Assembly (NCBI GenBank): GCA_036245525.1
Contig: BTPG01000004.1
Coordinates: forward strand, 235,759,973 to 235,823,972
Origin: Semisulcospira habei
Taxonomy: Eukaryota > Mollusca > Gastropoda > Semisulcospiridae
DNA: 64,000 bases
Direction of reading: 5' to 3'
The notes beneath the pieces are model-generated. The model was given only the letters and a program-made list of their open reading frames with translations. It searched no databases and was not told the DNA's origin. Each line of letters starts with the position of its first letter. The stretch's first letter is position 1. Made by a program: the position numbers and the translations under genes. Shown here piece after piece: positions 54,875 to 64,000 of the stretch.

Positions 54875-55801
54875 TGTTGCACTACTGACGCGTGCCTCCA
54901 CATCCGGCATCTGGATGTAGTTTCCGGTCATGTAACACATGGGTAGCGTCTGTATGTAACTACCGGACGTGCCGGACAGCTTTAATCAAGATAACGGACC
55001 GGCCATCCGGAAACGGTTACTATATGGGAAATGAGTGGCATCTAATTAACTGGACTGTTGGCACGCGGGGACGCCATAATCACGTAACGGGACTGGCCCT
55101 AAACGAGGGGCGGGCCCTAAGTGGGAAGATGATTGATAAGGGCAAGGGTATATACATACTGGGGGACACAACACACGACGAGACGCAAGACACACAACCA
55201 GACACACAACGAGAGAGGGAACACAACGAGAGGAGAGTGAGAGGAGAGATTGATTGTACATTGCTTAACGTCCCGACAGCAACAAGGCTTTCTCAGGACG
55301 TGCCTGCACTGCGTGTGAAAAAAAACAAAACAGAATATTGAATGTATGTCGCCAGCCGGTCCACTACATTAAATAAACCTACAACATGGGGCCTAAATAA
55401 AGCTAAAACCATTTGGCAATACACATCCAATATCAAGAGCTACAGGCAGTGCAGACAGTAGGAAGAGTTTTAAAAAGGCAAATACAGATGAATGGACCTC
55501 GGGTAGACAGAAACACATGCCCCAGAATAGAAAGGAAAACCCACCCTGTGGGGCTGACCAGGGTGACCCTGGGAACTAAAAAGTACCTAACCCCACCCAA
55601 GTCCCCCAGGGCAGACCCGGGTGGGGTATGAGAGGAGAGAGAGAGATGGACAAAAGTAGAAGAGAGAGCAAATAGTGAGAGAACGACCGAATTGTAGTCT
55701 GTGGTTGGTCTTGCCCAACCCCAGACAATGCTCTTTAGATTGAAATAAACACGAGAGAAAACCATCACTGGACTTCAGTTTTACGTGTCCATAGTGCAAC
55801 A
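54875..55801 (+). repeat. Right (3') LTR with nested SINE-like insertion
   Basis: TGTTGCACTA to TAGTGCAACA. Without the SINE-like insert and its duplication it matches the left LTR almost base for base. It ends at 55801, and CAAT at 55802-55805 is the target duplication. Confidence 0.92.
55250..55628 (-). mobile_element. SINE-like retroposon, copy 3, inside the right LTR
   Basis: A full-length inverted copy (tail ATTGATTGTACATTGC at the left, CGGGTCTGCC head complement at the right), flanked by TGAGAGGAGAGA at 55238-55249 and 55629-55640. It is absent from the left LTR, so it inserted after the LTR element. Confidence 0.9.
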
Positions 55802-56858
55802 CAATGTAGCGCTGTCCCACTGGTATAAGTTGTTCCTCGGTGTTCTTGACAGACATGCCCCGAGGCGCACTAAGCGTGTTAAACATCCCACTGTGCCTGA
55901 GTGGCTGACGGATGAGATTAAAACTGCGATGGAACTAAGAGATCTATTGAAACAACAAAAGAAATTTGACGAGTACAAAAAACAGCGAAACCTAGTTAAA
56001 TCATTAGTACGTAAAGCACAGAGGCAGTATGCTGAAAAGATTATTGCGGGCAGCAAAGACATACGCAGCGTGTGGCAGGTGATTAACACGTTTACTAAAG
56101 GACAATCTAGCAAAACAACGAGTGTCCCCCCGCACCTTACAGCTGATGTATTTAATGAACACTTTCTTAACATTGCTAAAACCCTGTCACAGACGAACAC
56201 CAGTGAGCCAGGTGAATACGTATGTTCAGAACAAAGTCAGATAAACGCCGGCAATACTTTCTCAGTTCCCCTAATGACCGTCCTTGATGTAGGAAAATCT
56301 ATAACCAACATGAAAAGTAAAACATCTTGTGGTGTAGACGGTATTAGCAGTAAAATCCTGAAAATTGCGCTCCCTTATATTGTGGAATCATTAACCTTTA
56401 TATATAACCTTTCGATTTAAAAGAGCATGTTTCCCGATAAATTGAAAATAGCAAAAGTTACTCCTCTACCGAAAAGCAAAGATCTGAGCGACCCAAGTGA
56501 GTACAGACCTATTTCAATCTTATCAGCAGTGTCCAAACCACTTGAAAAGCATATACATAATCATTTACTTCAATTCCTGGAGAAAAACCACCTTATTAGT
56601 ACTGCACAATCAGCTTTTCGGCCTAAACATTCGTGTCATACAGCCTTAACTCTCATAACCCACAAATGGCTTACTGCCATAAATGAGTCCAAACTATCAG
56701 GTGTAGTATTTCTAGATCTTAAAAAAGCCTTCGATCTCATTAACCACTCAATCTTACTAAAGAAGTTACCTTTATATCACATTGACTCAAATGCAGTCGC
56801 TTTTCTCTCACTCCTATCTCTTAGACAGAACGCAGAAAGTGTTCTTGAATGGTAAATA
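55802..56858 (+). pseudogene. CR1-B piece 2 (reverse transcriptase N-terminal half)
   Basis: It resumes the CR1-B ORF2 frame after the LTR insertion: VALSHWYKLFLG, KKFDEYKKQRN, ILKIALPYIVESLTFIYNL, an in-frame TAA at 56418-56420, then YRPISILSAVSK and LDLKKAFDLINHS. It breaks again at 56859, where the I/Nimb-type LINE is inserted. Confidence 0.9.
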
Positions 56859-57507
56859 GCCTACCCGGCACCGGCCTCCACGTGGTGTAGGTGGGTAGTC
56901 CGCTCAGTCCCTGACTGAGTGGGCTAGCAGACGGGTGCCATCTTTGTCCAGAATTAGGACTTGATGTCAACAGATATGTTGTTCAGCCTTTTCACTGGTC
57001 CGGTTTTTAAGGAGCTGTGCTAACCCAGGTCGTACCATGTTGGATTGGTCCTTAAAAATACTCGTGACTTTTTGGTCCTTTGGATCCCAAGTGTTTGCCG
57101 TGCTTGGAGACCCGTGTCGGGGGAGAAGAGGATCCTGGTGGCTGAAACACTCCACTTTGGCCTTGACTTCTGCCTAAACGGGAGGCTAGTCGTACCGGCC
57201 TAGTCAATCGGCTCTTGTCACGTTGAGCCCTATCCCACTGTTGACATGCGGGTTGCTATACGGAGCACCATGCTATAGCCTTTGCTGCTGATTAGGTGCT
57301 TTACGCCAGTATTCCCCTGCATTCAACGGTGTGATAGAAGGCGGTGGCTCAAACGGTTCAATCGGGCTCAAGTTACCCCCTTGAGTATATCTTTCGGGCA
57401 GTCTCCATTGTGCGTCGGCTGGAGACCCGCCGACAGTTGCACTTTCCCTTGTTGGGCTCGGTGGCGGGCGGGGACCCCCGGGGGATGAATATCTCTACTA
57501 ATATAAT

Positions 57508-58947
57508 ATGGATAAAACCAAAAAACCAAAACTAGCACAGAAACGGCATATAGACACCGAATTTGAACATGACAGTGATTCAGACTGTGAGGAAGCGACG
57601 CCTAAGGCGTCGGCCGTATGGCCTCGCTTCCTCATTGTCCATAGCAAGATGAAGGAGAAACCAGTTACCAAGCTGCATCCTTTTCTGGTGGGGGAGACCC
57701 TCAGGAGCCGTGTTGGCAGGCCTGACGCCCAGCGCCTCAGGTCTGGTGACTTGCTGGTGGAGTGCCGTACTCGGGCACACTCCAGCGGGCTACTGGGGCT
57801 CTCTTCCATCGGAGACACTCCTGTGGAAGTCACACCCCACAAAACTATGAATTCGTCAAGAGGCGTAATCAAAGATCAAGCTTTGGCAGAACTGTCAGAA
57901 GATGAACTTGTAAGGAACCTTAAGTCTCAGGGGGTGACTTGCGTCAGGCGCTTCGCTTCCAAGCGAGGTGGTGGGGAGATCCGTCTCCCTACCATCATCC
58001 TGACGTTTGGCACCCCCACCCCTCCTACTACCATCTGGGGAGGTTACTACTCCCTGAGAGTGAAAAAGTACGTCCCTCTTCCCCTCCGGTGCTTTAAGTG
58101 CCAAAAGTATGGCCATGGGCAGAAGACATGCCGTCAGGCAGAGGCTTCATGCGCCCGTTGCACTAGGCCCGGACACTCTGCTGAGTCCTGCACAGCCACC
58201 CCCCTGTGTGTGAATTGCCAGGGGGCGCATATGGCTTCGGATAAGAAATGCCCTCGTTGGATATCCGAGTGCAAGATTCAGCAGGTGCGTGTGGAGAAGG
58301 GGTTGTCCTTTCTGGATGCCAAAAAACTGGTTGAAGGCCCTGGTGCAGCTGCGGCTGCCCCAACCTCTAACACCTCTGTGTATACTTTTAGTGCAGCGGT
58401 GGCAGGCAAGCGCCCCACCAAAGACTTTTCATGTCAGACCCCTACTTCTTGGTTGGGGGCGGAGCCTCGGCTCATCTCGCCCCTGGAGAGTAACCTTCCT
58501 CCGGTGGTGACAAGGAGCCAGGGAACGCAGAAGGCGGACACGGCCGGTCCGGTTGTGCCGCCTTCTGTTGCCCCTAAGCCTCAGCCCCCACCCAAACCTG
58601 TTAGTCAGTCAACTCCAAAGGCTTCTGGCTCTGGTCAGCCTTCTAAGGCCGCTAACTCTAGCGGCAGGAACGCTGCCCAAGACCAGAAGTCTAAGAAATC
58701 TATGGGACCGCTGTGCGCACAGGCCCAGAAGGGGAACACAGATGTCCCCCTTCAAAACAAATATGCTGCACTGGAGGAGCAGATGGAGGGAGTGGAAGTT
58801 GTTGTTGCTGATGCTGCGGCAGCTCCACCCCCTTCCTCTCCGAAGAACCAGAGGAGGCCCGGGAGCCGGCCCCCCTCTGTTTCTTCAACTCCTTCCAAGG
58901 TAAAGGAAAAAGGGGGGAAAAACTCCTTACCCCCAGATAAGACTTAA
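57508..58947 (+). CDS. I/Nimb-type LINE ORF1 (gag-like RNA-binding protein)
   Basis: 479 codons, intact, from ATG 57508 to TAA. The N-terminal half resembles an RNA-binding fold (LVHPFLVGETL-like VTKLHPFLVGETL); at about residues 195-250 there are three zinc knuckles: CFKCQKYGHGQKTC, CARCTRPGHSAESC and the variant CVNCQGAHMASDKKC. A long Pro/Ser/Ala-rich C-terminal tail follows. ORF1 would coat element RNA. ORF2 begins only 2 nt downstream, suggesting reinitiation. Confidence 0.85.
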   Translation: MDKTKKPKLAQKRHIDTEFEHDSDSDCEEATPKASAVWPRFLIVHSKMKEKPVTKLHPFLVGETLRSRVGRPDAQRLRSGDLLVECRTRAHSSGLLGLSSIGDTPVEVTPHKTMNSSRGVIKDQALAELSEDELVRNLKSQGVTCVRRFASKRGGGEIRLPTIILTFGTPTPPTTIWGGYYSLRVKKYVPLPLRCFKCQKYGHGQKTCRQAEASCARCTRPGHSAESCTATPLCVNCQGAHMASDKKCPRWISECKIQQVRVEKGLSFLDAKKLVEGPGAAAAAPTSNTSVYTFSAAVAGKRPTKDFSCQTPTSWLGAEPRLISPLESNLPPVVTRSQGTQKADTAGPVVPPSVAPKPQPPPKPVSQSTPKASGSGQPSKAANSSGRNAAQDQKSKKSMGPLCAQAQKGNTDVPLQNKYAALEEQMEGVEVVVADAAAAPPPSSPKNQRRPGSRPPSVSSTPSKVKEKGGKNSLPPDKT

Positions 58948-58949
58948 TC

Positions 58950-61900
58950 ATGGACTCTTTGCTTCAGTGGAATTGTCGTGGTTTTCAAGCTAACTTTGAG
59001 GAATTGCGTCTTTTAGTCAAGTTCTATAACCCCTCAGTAATATCTCTTCAGGAGACTTACCTGAAGACTTCTGACCCTGTGTCCTTTAATGGTTTTAATG
59101 TTATACATAAAGGCTCTGATTCGGAGAGGCGCTCGGGTGGAGCGGCTCTTCTCATTAGTAGCCAAATTTTATGTAGCCCCGTTAGCATCGACACCTGTCT
59201 TCAGGCTGTCGCAGCTCGGGTTACCTTAAAGAAGACCATAACCATATGCAGTATTTACCTGCCACCATCACTGCGGGTCTGTAGCAATGATATTTTTAAC
59301 TTAGTAGATCAACTGCCCCCTCCCTTTATTCTCATGGGGGATTTTAACGGTCACGCTCACCTTTGGGGCAGTGACCACTATGATGGCAGAGGTCAGATGT
59401 TAGAAGATGTTTTTTCTCAACTTAACCTATGTGTCTTTAACGATGGCTCACCTACATACTCTAACTCATGTTCAGGATCTAGTTCTGTTCTAGACCTCAC
59501 TGTGTGTGATCCTTCTCTCATGCTGGACTTTGACTGGAAGGTTCACGATGTGTGTGGTAGTCCTGTCATCGGTCAGCTGTGTGGAGGATTCGCCGGTGGG
59601 GCGCTGGAATCTCAAGAAAGCTAACTGGCCTCTGTTTGCCTCCCTCTGTCAGTCTCGTCTTACAGAGGAGGTGGTCATGTCAGCTGAAGAACCTGTTTCT
59701 TGTTTTACTTTGATTTTGTTGGACGTAGCAGGTGAAACCATCCCTAGAACTTCCACATCAGTCCCTCGGAGGCCGAGAGTACCATGGTTCAATGAAGAGT
59801 GCCGCAAGGCCCAAAAAATACGCAAATCTGCTCAGCGACGTGCTTTTCGTAATCCGTCGCAAGCAAATATTTTAACATTTAAAAGACAGCGGGCGAAAGC
59901 CCGTTACATTTTTAAACGCGAACGCCGTGCTTCCTGGAGACGCTTTGTCTCATCTTTATCTTCTAGGACTCCGTCCCAAAAAGTCTGGAAGGCTGTTCGA
60001 AGAATTAGGGGCAGGGGTGGCTCGGCTTCTGTCGGCCATCTTAGAGATGGTGCCAGTTTGGTCACAGATAAAAAGGCTGTGGCCAATTTGCTTGCCTCCA
60101 CCATTGCCCATAATTCTTCAACAGAGCATTATTCACCTTTCTTCCAGAGAGAACCCCACCCGGGTCTGCCCTGGGGGACTTGGGTGGGGTTAGGTATTTT
60201 TTAGTTCCCAGGGTCACCCTGGTCAGCCCCACAGGGTGGGGTTTTCTCTCTATTCTGGGGCATGTGTTTCTGTCTACCTGAGGTCCATTCACCTGTATTT
60301 GCCTTTTTTAAACTCTCCCTACTGTCTGCACTGCCCCCCCACCCGGGTCTGCCCTGGGGGACCTGGGTGGGGTTAGGTACTTTTTAGTTCCCAGGGTCAC
60401 CCTGGTCAGCCCCACAGGGTGAGTTTTTCTCTCTATTCTGGGGCATGTGTTTCTGTCTACCCTTTGTCCATTCACCTGTATTTGCCTTTTTAAAACTCTC
60501 CCTACTGTCTGCACTGCCTGTAGCTCTTGATATTGGATGTGTGTTGCTAAATGGTCTTAGCTTTATTTAGGCCCCATGTGTTAGGTTTATTTAACGTATT
60601 TGACCGGATGGCGACATACATTCAATGTTCTGTTCATTTTTTTTTTTTCACAAGCAGTGCAGGCACGTCCTGAGAAAGCCTTGTTGCTGTCGGGACGTTA
60701 AGCAATGTACAATCAATCAATCATGTCTGCACTGCCTGTAGCTCTTGATATTGGATGTGTGTTGCTAAATGGTCTTAGCTTTATTTAGGCCCCATGTGTT
60801 AGGTTTATTTAATGTGTTTGACCGGCTGGCGACATACATTCAATGTTCTGTTTAGTTGGTTGTTTTTTTTTCACAAGCAGTGCAGGCACGTCCTGAGAAA
60901 GCCTTGTTGCTGTCGGGACGTTAAGCAATGTACAATCAATACAATCAATTTCTTCCAGAGAGAGAAGGAGAAGCGAGAATCTTGTGCTTGTGATTTTATA
61001 TCAGATAACTCGGAAGACTATAATGCCCCCTTTACATTTTCAGAATTGCAGCAAGCCATGCTGAAATGTACTGACTCTGCTGCTGGATTAGATACCATCC
61101 ATTATCAGCTCCTAACTCATCTGCCTGAGGATTCACTCCTTGTACTTCTCAAGGCCTTTAACCATATCTGGATAACCGGTCGTTTTCCGCCATCTTGGCG
61201 CCAGGCTGTGGTTGTGCCAATCCCCAAGCCGGGTAAGGATCCTTCCGACCCGGGCAACTACCGGCCAATAGCTTTGACATCATGTTTATGTAAGACTATG
61301 GAACGCCTGGTCAACGCCCGACTGGTGTGGCATCTTGAGTCACACGGTCTCATCACAGACCTCCAGTGCGGTTTCCGGCGCTTCCGTAGTACAACTGACC
61401 ATTTAGTCCGCTTTGAGTCTTTTATCCGAGATGCTTTTGTCAACAAGCAGCATGTCTATGCAATTTTCTTTGATCTTGAAAAGGCATATGACACTACCTG
61501 GAAGTATGGTATAATGTCTGATTTGTCGGACATGGGTTTTAAAGGGCACCTGCCTGTTTTTATTCACAATTTTTTGTCTAACAGGTCGTTCCATGTCCGT
61601 GTGGGCTCCACCCTCTCCGACTCCTTTGAACAGGAGATGGGTGTCCCGCAGGGCAGCATTCTATCTCCTGTTTTATTTAGCATTAAAATAAATAACATTG
61701 TAAAGGCCGTCAAGGATGATTCTGAATGCTCTTTGTTTGTGGACGACTTTGCTTTGTGTGCACGAGGTCGAGGACTTGCGTCCCTTGAGAGGCGCTTGCA
61801 GCTGTGCGTTGATCGCATCCAGGGGTGGGTGTCAGTCTCTCAACGGATTCAGGTTCTCGCCCTCCAAGACAGTCTGTGTGCATTTTACTAACCAGATGAA

Positions 61901-63431
61901 ATTTTTTCCAAAACCTACCCTGAGCATTGCTGGAGTGCCAATTCAGGTGGCCGAAGAGGCAAAGTTTCTGGGGGTCATCTTTGACAAAAGATTGACCTTC
62001 CGCAACCATGTTAACTACCTTAGAACCTCTTGTCGGAAGGCCCTCGACATTCTTCGTGTCGTTGGTCGTACTGACTGGGGTGCAGACCGTATCGTCTTAC
62101 TTCGACTGTACCGGGCCCTTGTTCGGTCCAAACTGGATTACGGCTCTGTGGTATATGGCTCGGCTTCCAAGTCTGTTCTGCAGCGTCTGAACACAATTCA
62201 CCATCAGGGTCTGCGCATATGTCTGGGAGCCTTCAGGACATCTCCAGTTCCTAGTCTGTATGCAGAGGCAGGGGAGCCTTCTCTCAGGCTCCGCCGCATC
62301 CGCCTCATGCTCAGCTACGTTCTGAAGCTGAAGGCCCATCCAGACAATCCTGCCTATGATTGTGTTTTTACCCCGTCGTTTGCAGAGATTTACGATGCCC
62401 ATCCGGGAGCTGTCCGTCCACTTTCCTTCCGTGTCCGACCTCATCTGCAGGCGGCCGGAGTGGACCTGGACAAAGTTTCGGAATCTCTGCAACACGTCAC
62501 TCCACCCTGGCCAGTTCCTGACATCTTGCTGGACTTGACTGCCCACAAGAAGGATTGTACTCCACCAGCCATATACCAACAGAGCCTCGATGAACTCCTT
62601 TCAATTTTTCCTGGCTATTGTCGTCTTTATACGGATGGGTCCAAATCTGAGGATGGAAGAGTGGCTGCGGCTGCAGTGTCCTCTCGCCATCCTAGACGCC
62701 CATTTAAGCTCCGTCTCCCTGACCATTCCTCTGTATTTAGTGCAGAACTGCAGGCAATTCTGCTAGCACTCAAGCATGCCTATCAGTCTCGGGAAAGGAA
62801 CTTCCTGATTCTGTCTGACTCTCTTTCTGCCCTGCAGGCCCTTCAGGGCGCGGGAACAGACCATCCACTGCTGGTGCAGATTAGAGAGCTCTACGCGGAC
62901 TTGATGAAGGAATATTATGACATCATTTTTATTTGGGTCCCGGGCCATGTGGGCATCGAAGGCAACAGAATCGCAGATTCTGCTGCCAACAGTGCCCGCA
63001 GTGACCCTGTCCCTGACACACAGACTGTCTATAGTGATTTTAAACCTGGTATTAGTGCGTACATAGCCCGCGAGTGGCAGTCCGAGTGGGACAAAGAGGA
63101 AGGGAACAAGCTTCATGAAGCTCTTCCTAAGTTGTCTGACAGTCTACCTTTCCGCTGCGGCAGCCGCCGTGAGGAGACTGTCCTTGCTCGGCTCCACATC
63201 GGGCACACGTATGTTACGCACTCTTACTTACTTAAACAGGATGAGCGTCCATGGTGTTTTGCCTGTGATGAGCAGTTTTCTGTTCGACACTTTTTGCTGT
63301 ATTGTGCTGACCTCATTGACACCAGATATAAACACTTCACAGCAGACTCCTTGAAGGTTTTGTTCCGGGATGTTCCTCCGGACAAAATCTTCAATTTTTT
63401 GAGAGAATGCAATATTTTTAACAAGATCTGA
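58950..63431 (+). pseudogene. I/Nimb-type LINE ORF2: endonuclease, reverse transcriptase, RNase H; broken
   Basis: Endonuclease from 58950: LLQWNCRGFQANFEEL, VISLQETYL, ICSIYLPPS and LMGDFNGHAHLWGSD. A break near 59560 removes the usual SDHFPI motif. The second frame runs to 60152 (VPWFNEECRKAQK), where a SINE-like element is inserted. RT resumes at 60949: NYRPIALTSCLCK, FFDLEKAYDTTW, GVPQGSILSPVLF and FVDDFALC (catalytic VDD). A break near 61840 precedes the thumb (KFLGVIFDKRLTF) and the RNase H domain: LYTDGSKSEDG, AELQAILLAL, LSDSLSAL and IWVPGHVGIEGN (about 62620-62990). A CxxC..H..C-like end (PWCFACDEQFSVRHFLLYC) closes the protein at TGA 63429-63431. Confidence 0.88.
60153..60948 (+). 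mobile_element. Composite SINE-like insertion (three partial or full copies)
   Basis: TTTCTTCCAGAGAGA flanks it at 60138-60152 and 60949-60963 (15 bp). Inside are a head-only copy (60153-60334), a complete copy with tail (60335-60723) and a tail-half copy (60724-60948). One pair of target duplications around all three means they arrived as one unit or grew by internal duplication. Confidence 0.85.
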
Positions 63432-63652
63432 GCATTCATTGACTATGTGAATTTTTTATTTGCCCTTTTTGAGAGTCTGTAGACGTTTCTTTTAAAGACA
63501 TGTGCGACATTTTAGCCTGAGATTTTTAATCTATATTTACATCTTGTCTTAAGACCTTGCTTTTAGTCTGGCTGACCAGATTTTTACCCATCCCGCCGTG
63601 AGATGGCCTTAGTCGCCTGCTCGGCGTTAAACCCAAATAACTAACTAACTAA
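63432..63652 (+). other. I/Nimb-type LINE 3' UTR and CTAA tail
   Basis: Ends with CGGCGTTAAACCCAAATAAC and CTAACTAACTAA directly before the 15-bp target duplication. Confidence 0.75.
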
Positions 63653-64000
63653 CTTGAATGGTAAATACTCAGCGAAAGGACTGGTGACCCATGGTGTTCC
63701 TCAGGGATCCACCCTAGGACCGTTATTATTCAACATCTTTATAAATGACCTTCCACTGTCAATATCACACCCCGACACAAACTGTGAACTATTTGCTGAC
63801 GATACATCATTACATGTATCTGATAAAAATGTTTCAACCGTGAGCGCTGTCCTCCAACATAGTTTAGATGAAGTGTCAACTTGGTGTGAAGAAAATCATA
63901 TGATTATTAGTATTCCTAAAACGAAAAGTATGTTGGTGACAACACGCCAAAAGCATCAACGTGGTTTGCAACCCCTTGAGCTGTCCCTTCACTCTCAGCC
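63653..64000 (+). pseudogene. CR1-B piece 3 (reverse transcriptase palm), cut by the window end
   Basis: It resumes CR1-B with THGVPQGSTLGPLLF, CELFADDTSLH (catalytic FADD) and KTKSMLVTTRQKHQ, in the same order as CR1-A at 19870-20150. It continues past the window. Confidence 0.9.

Larger units (their letters stand above)
22055..55801 (+). mobile_element. LTR-bounded insertion (Gypsy-type), 33.7 kb between outer LTR ends
   Basis: Two LTRs starting TGTTGCACTA and ending TAGTGCAACA flank this interval, with one 4-bp target duplication (CAAT at 22051-22054 and 55802-55805). Deleting the interval restores CR1-B in frame. A leader with a primer-binding-site-like sequence follows the left LTR; gag-pol (49280-54127) and a polypurine run precede the right LTR. 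About 26 kb of non-Gypsy DNA lies between the leader and gag, including an RTE element, an LRAT gene and a Polinton-like element. The outer bounds are seen directly; whether the contents arrived by nesting, by rearrangement or by misassembly is not resolved. Confidence 0.75.
56859..63652 (+). mobile_element. I/Nimb-type LINE, full length, with 15-bp target duplication
   Basis: CTTGAATGGTAAATA is duplicated at 56844-56858 and 63653-63667. The element has a 650-bp leader, an intact ORF1 with zinc knuckles, an ORF2 with endonuclease, RT and RNase H, and a 3' end GGCGTTAAACCCAAATAACT with CTAA repeats. An RNase H domain plus a CCHC ORF1 puts it in the I superfamily; Nimb is my best guess at the clade. 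Confidence 0.85.

Overview
The window looks like gene-poor, repeat-dense DNA from a marine invertebrate, most likely a mollusc. The evidence is the mix of mobile elements: CR1, L2, RTE and I/Nimb-type LINEs, a Gypsy-type LTR element, a Polinton-like element, a tRNA-derived SINE, piggyBac- and mariner-type MITEs, and abundant minisatellites. A LINE 3' end reading GGCGTTAAACCCAA followed by a CTAA-repeat tail also fits, from my recollection of mollusc genomes. The species is not identifiable from the sequence alone.

Two apparently host genes can be modelled. (1) A multi-exon C2H2 zinc-finger gene on the + strand: a coiled-coil-repeat exon at 2908-3315 splices in phase to a large last exon at 7005-10339. 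Its intron and 3' flank are almost entirely minisatellites. (2) A complete three-exon LRAT/PLAAT-type (NlpC/P60-fold) acyltransferase gene on the - strand: exons 32759-32642, 30571-30385 and 30145-29902, 182 codons, all three catalytic residues present.

Layout: 1-2900, hairpin elements and an 80-bp array; 2.9-11.1 kb, the zinc-finger gene with its arrays; 11.2-12.1 kb, a 61-bp array; 12.1-21.1 kb, a CR1 element (CR1-A) carrying a small RTE insertion; 21.1 kb to the window end, a second CR1 element (CR1-B) split into three pieces; 22.06-55.80 kb, a region bounded by two almost identical LTRs. Inside the LTR bounds lie an RTE element (22.7-25.9 kb), MITEs and LINE scraps, the LRAT gene, about 5 kb of unremarkable DNA, a decayed Polinton-like element (38.46-48.96 kb, hit by two L2 LINEs), and the Gypsy gag-pol (49.28-54.1 kb). 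From 56.86 to 63.65 kb an I/Nimb-type LINE is nested in CR1-B with a 15-bp target duplication, and is itself interrupted by a SINE-like insertion.

The most unusual observations are these. A single CAAT target duplication and a perfectly restored CR1-B reading frame show that the two LTRs, 33.7 kb apart, bound one insertion, yet a host-like gene lies between them (large nested insertion, rearrangement or misassembly). The Polinton-like element has an integrase, a protein-primed type DNA polymerase B and about six small unfamiliar genes, with no capsid, ATPase or protease gene that I can recognise. A dispersed hairpin element appears to have seeded several unrelated-looking minisatellites. A 3' minisatellite is built from the last codons and the stop codon of the zinc-finger gene.
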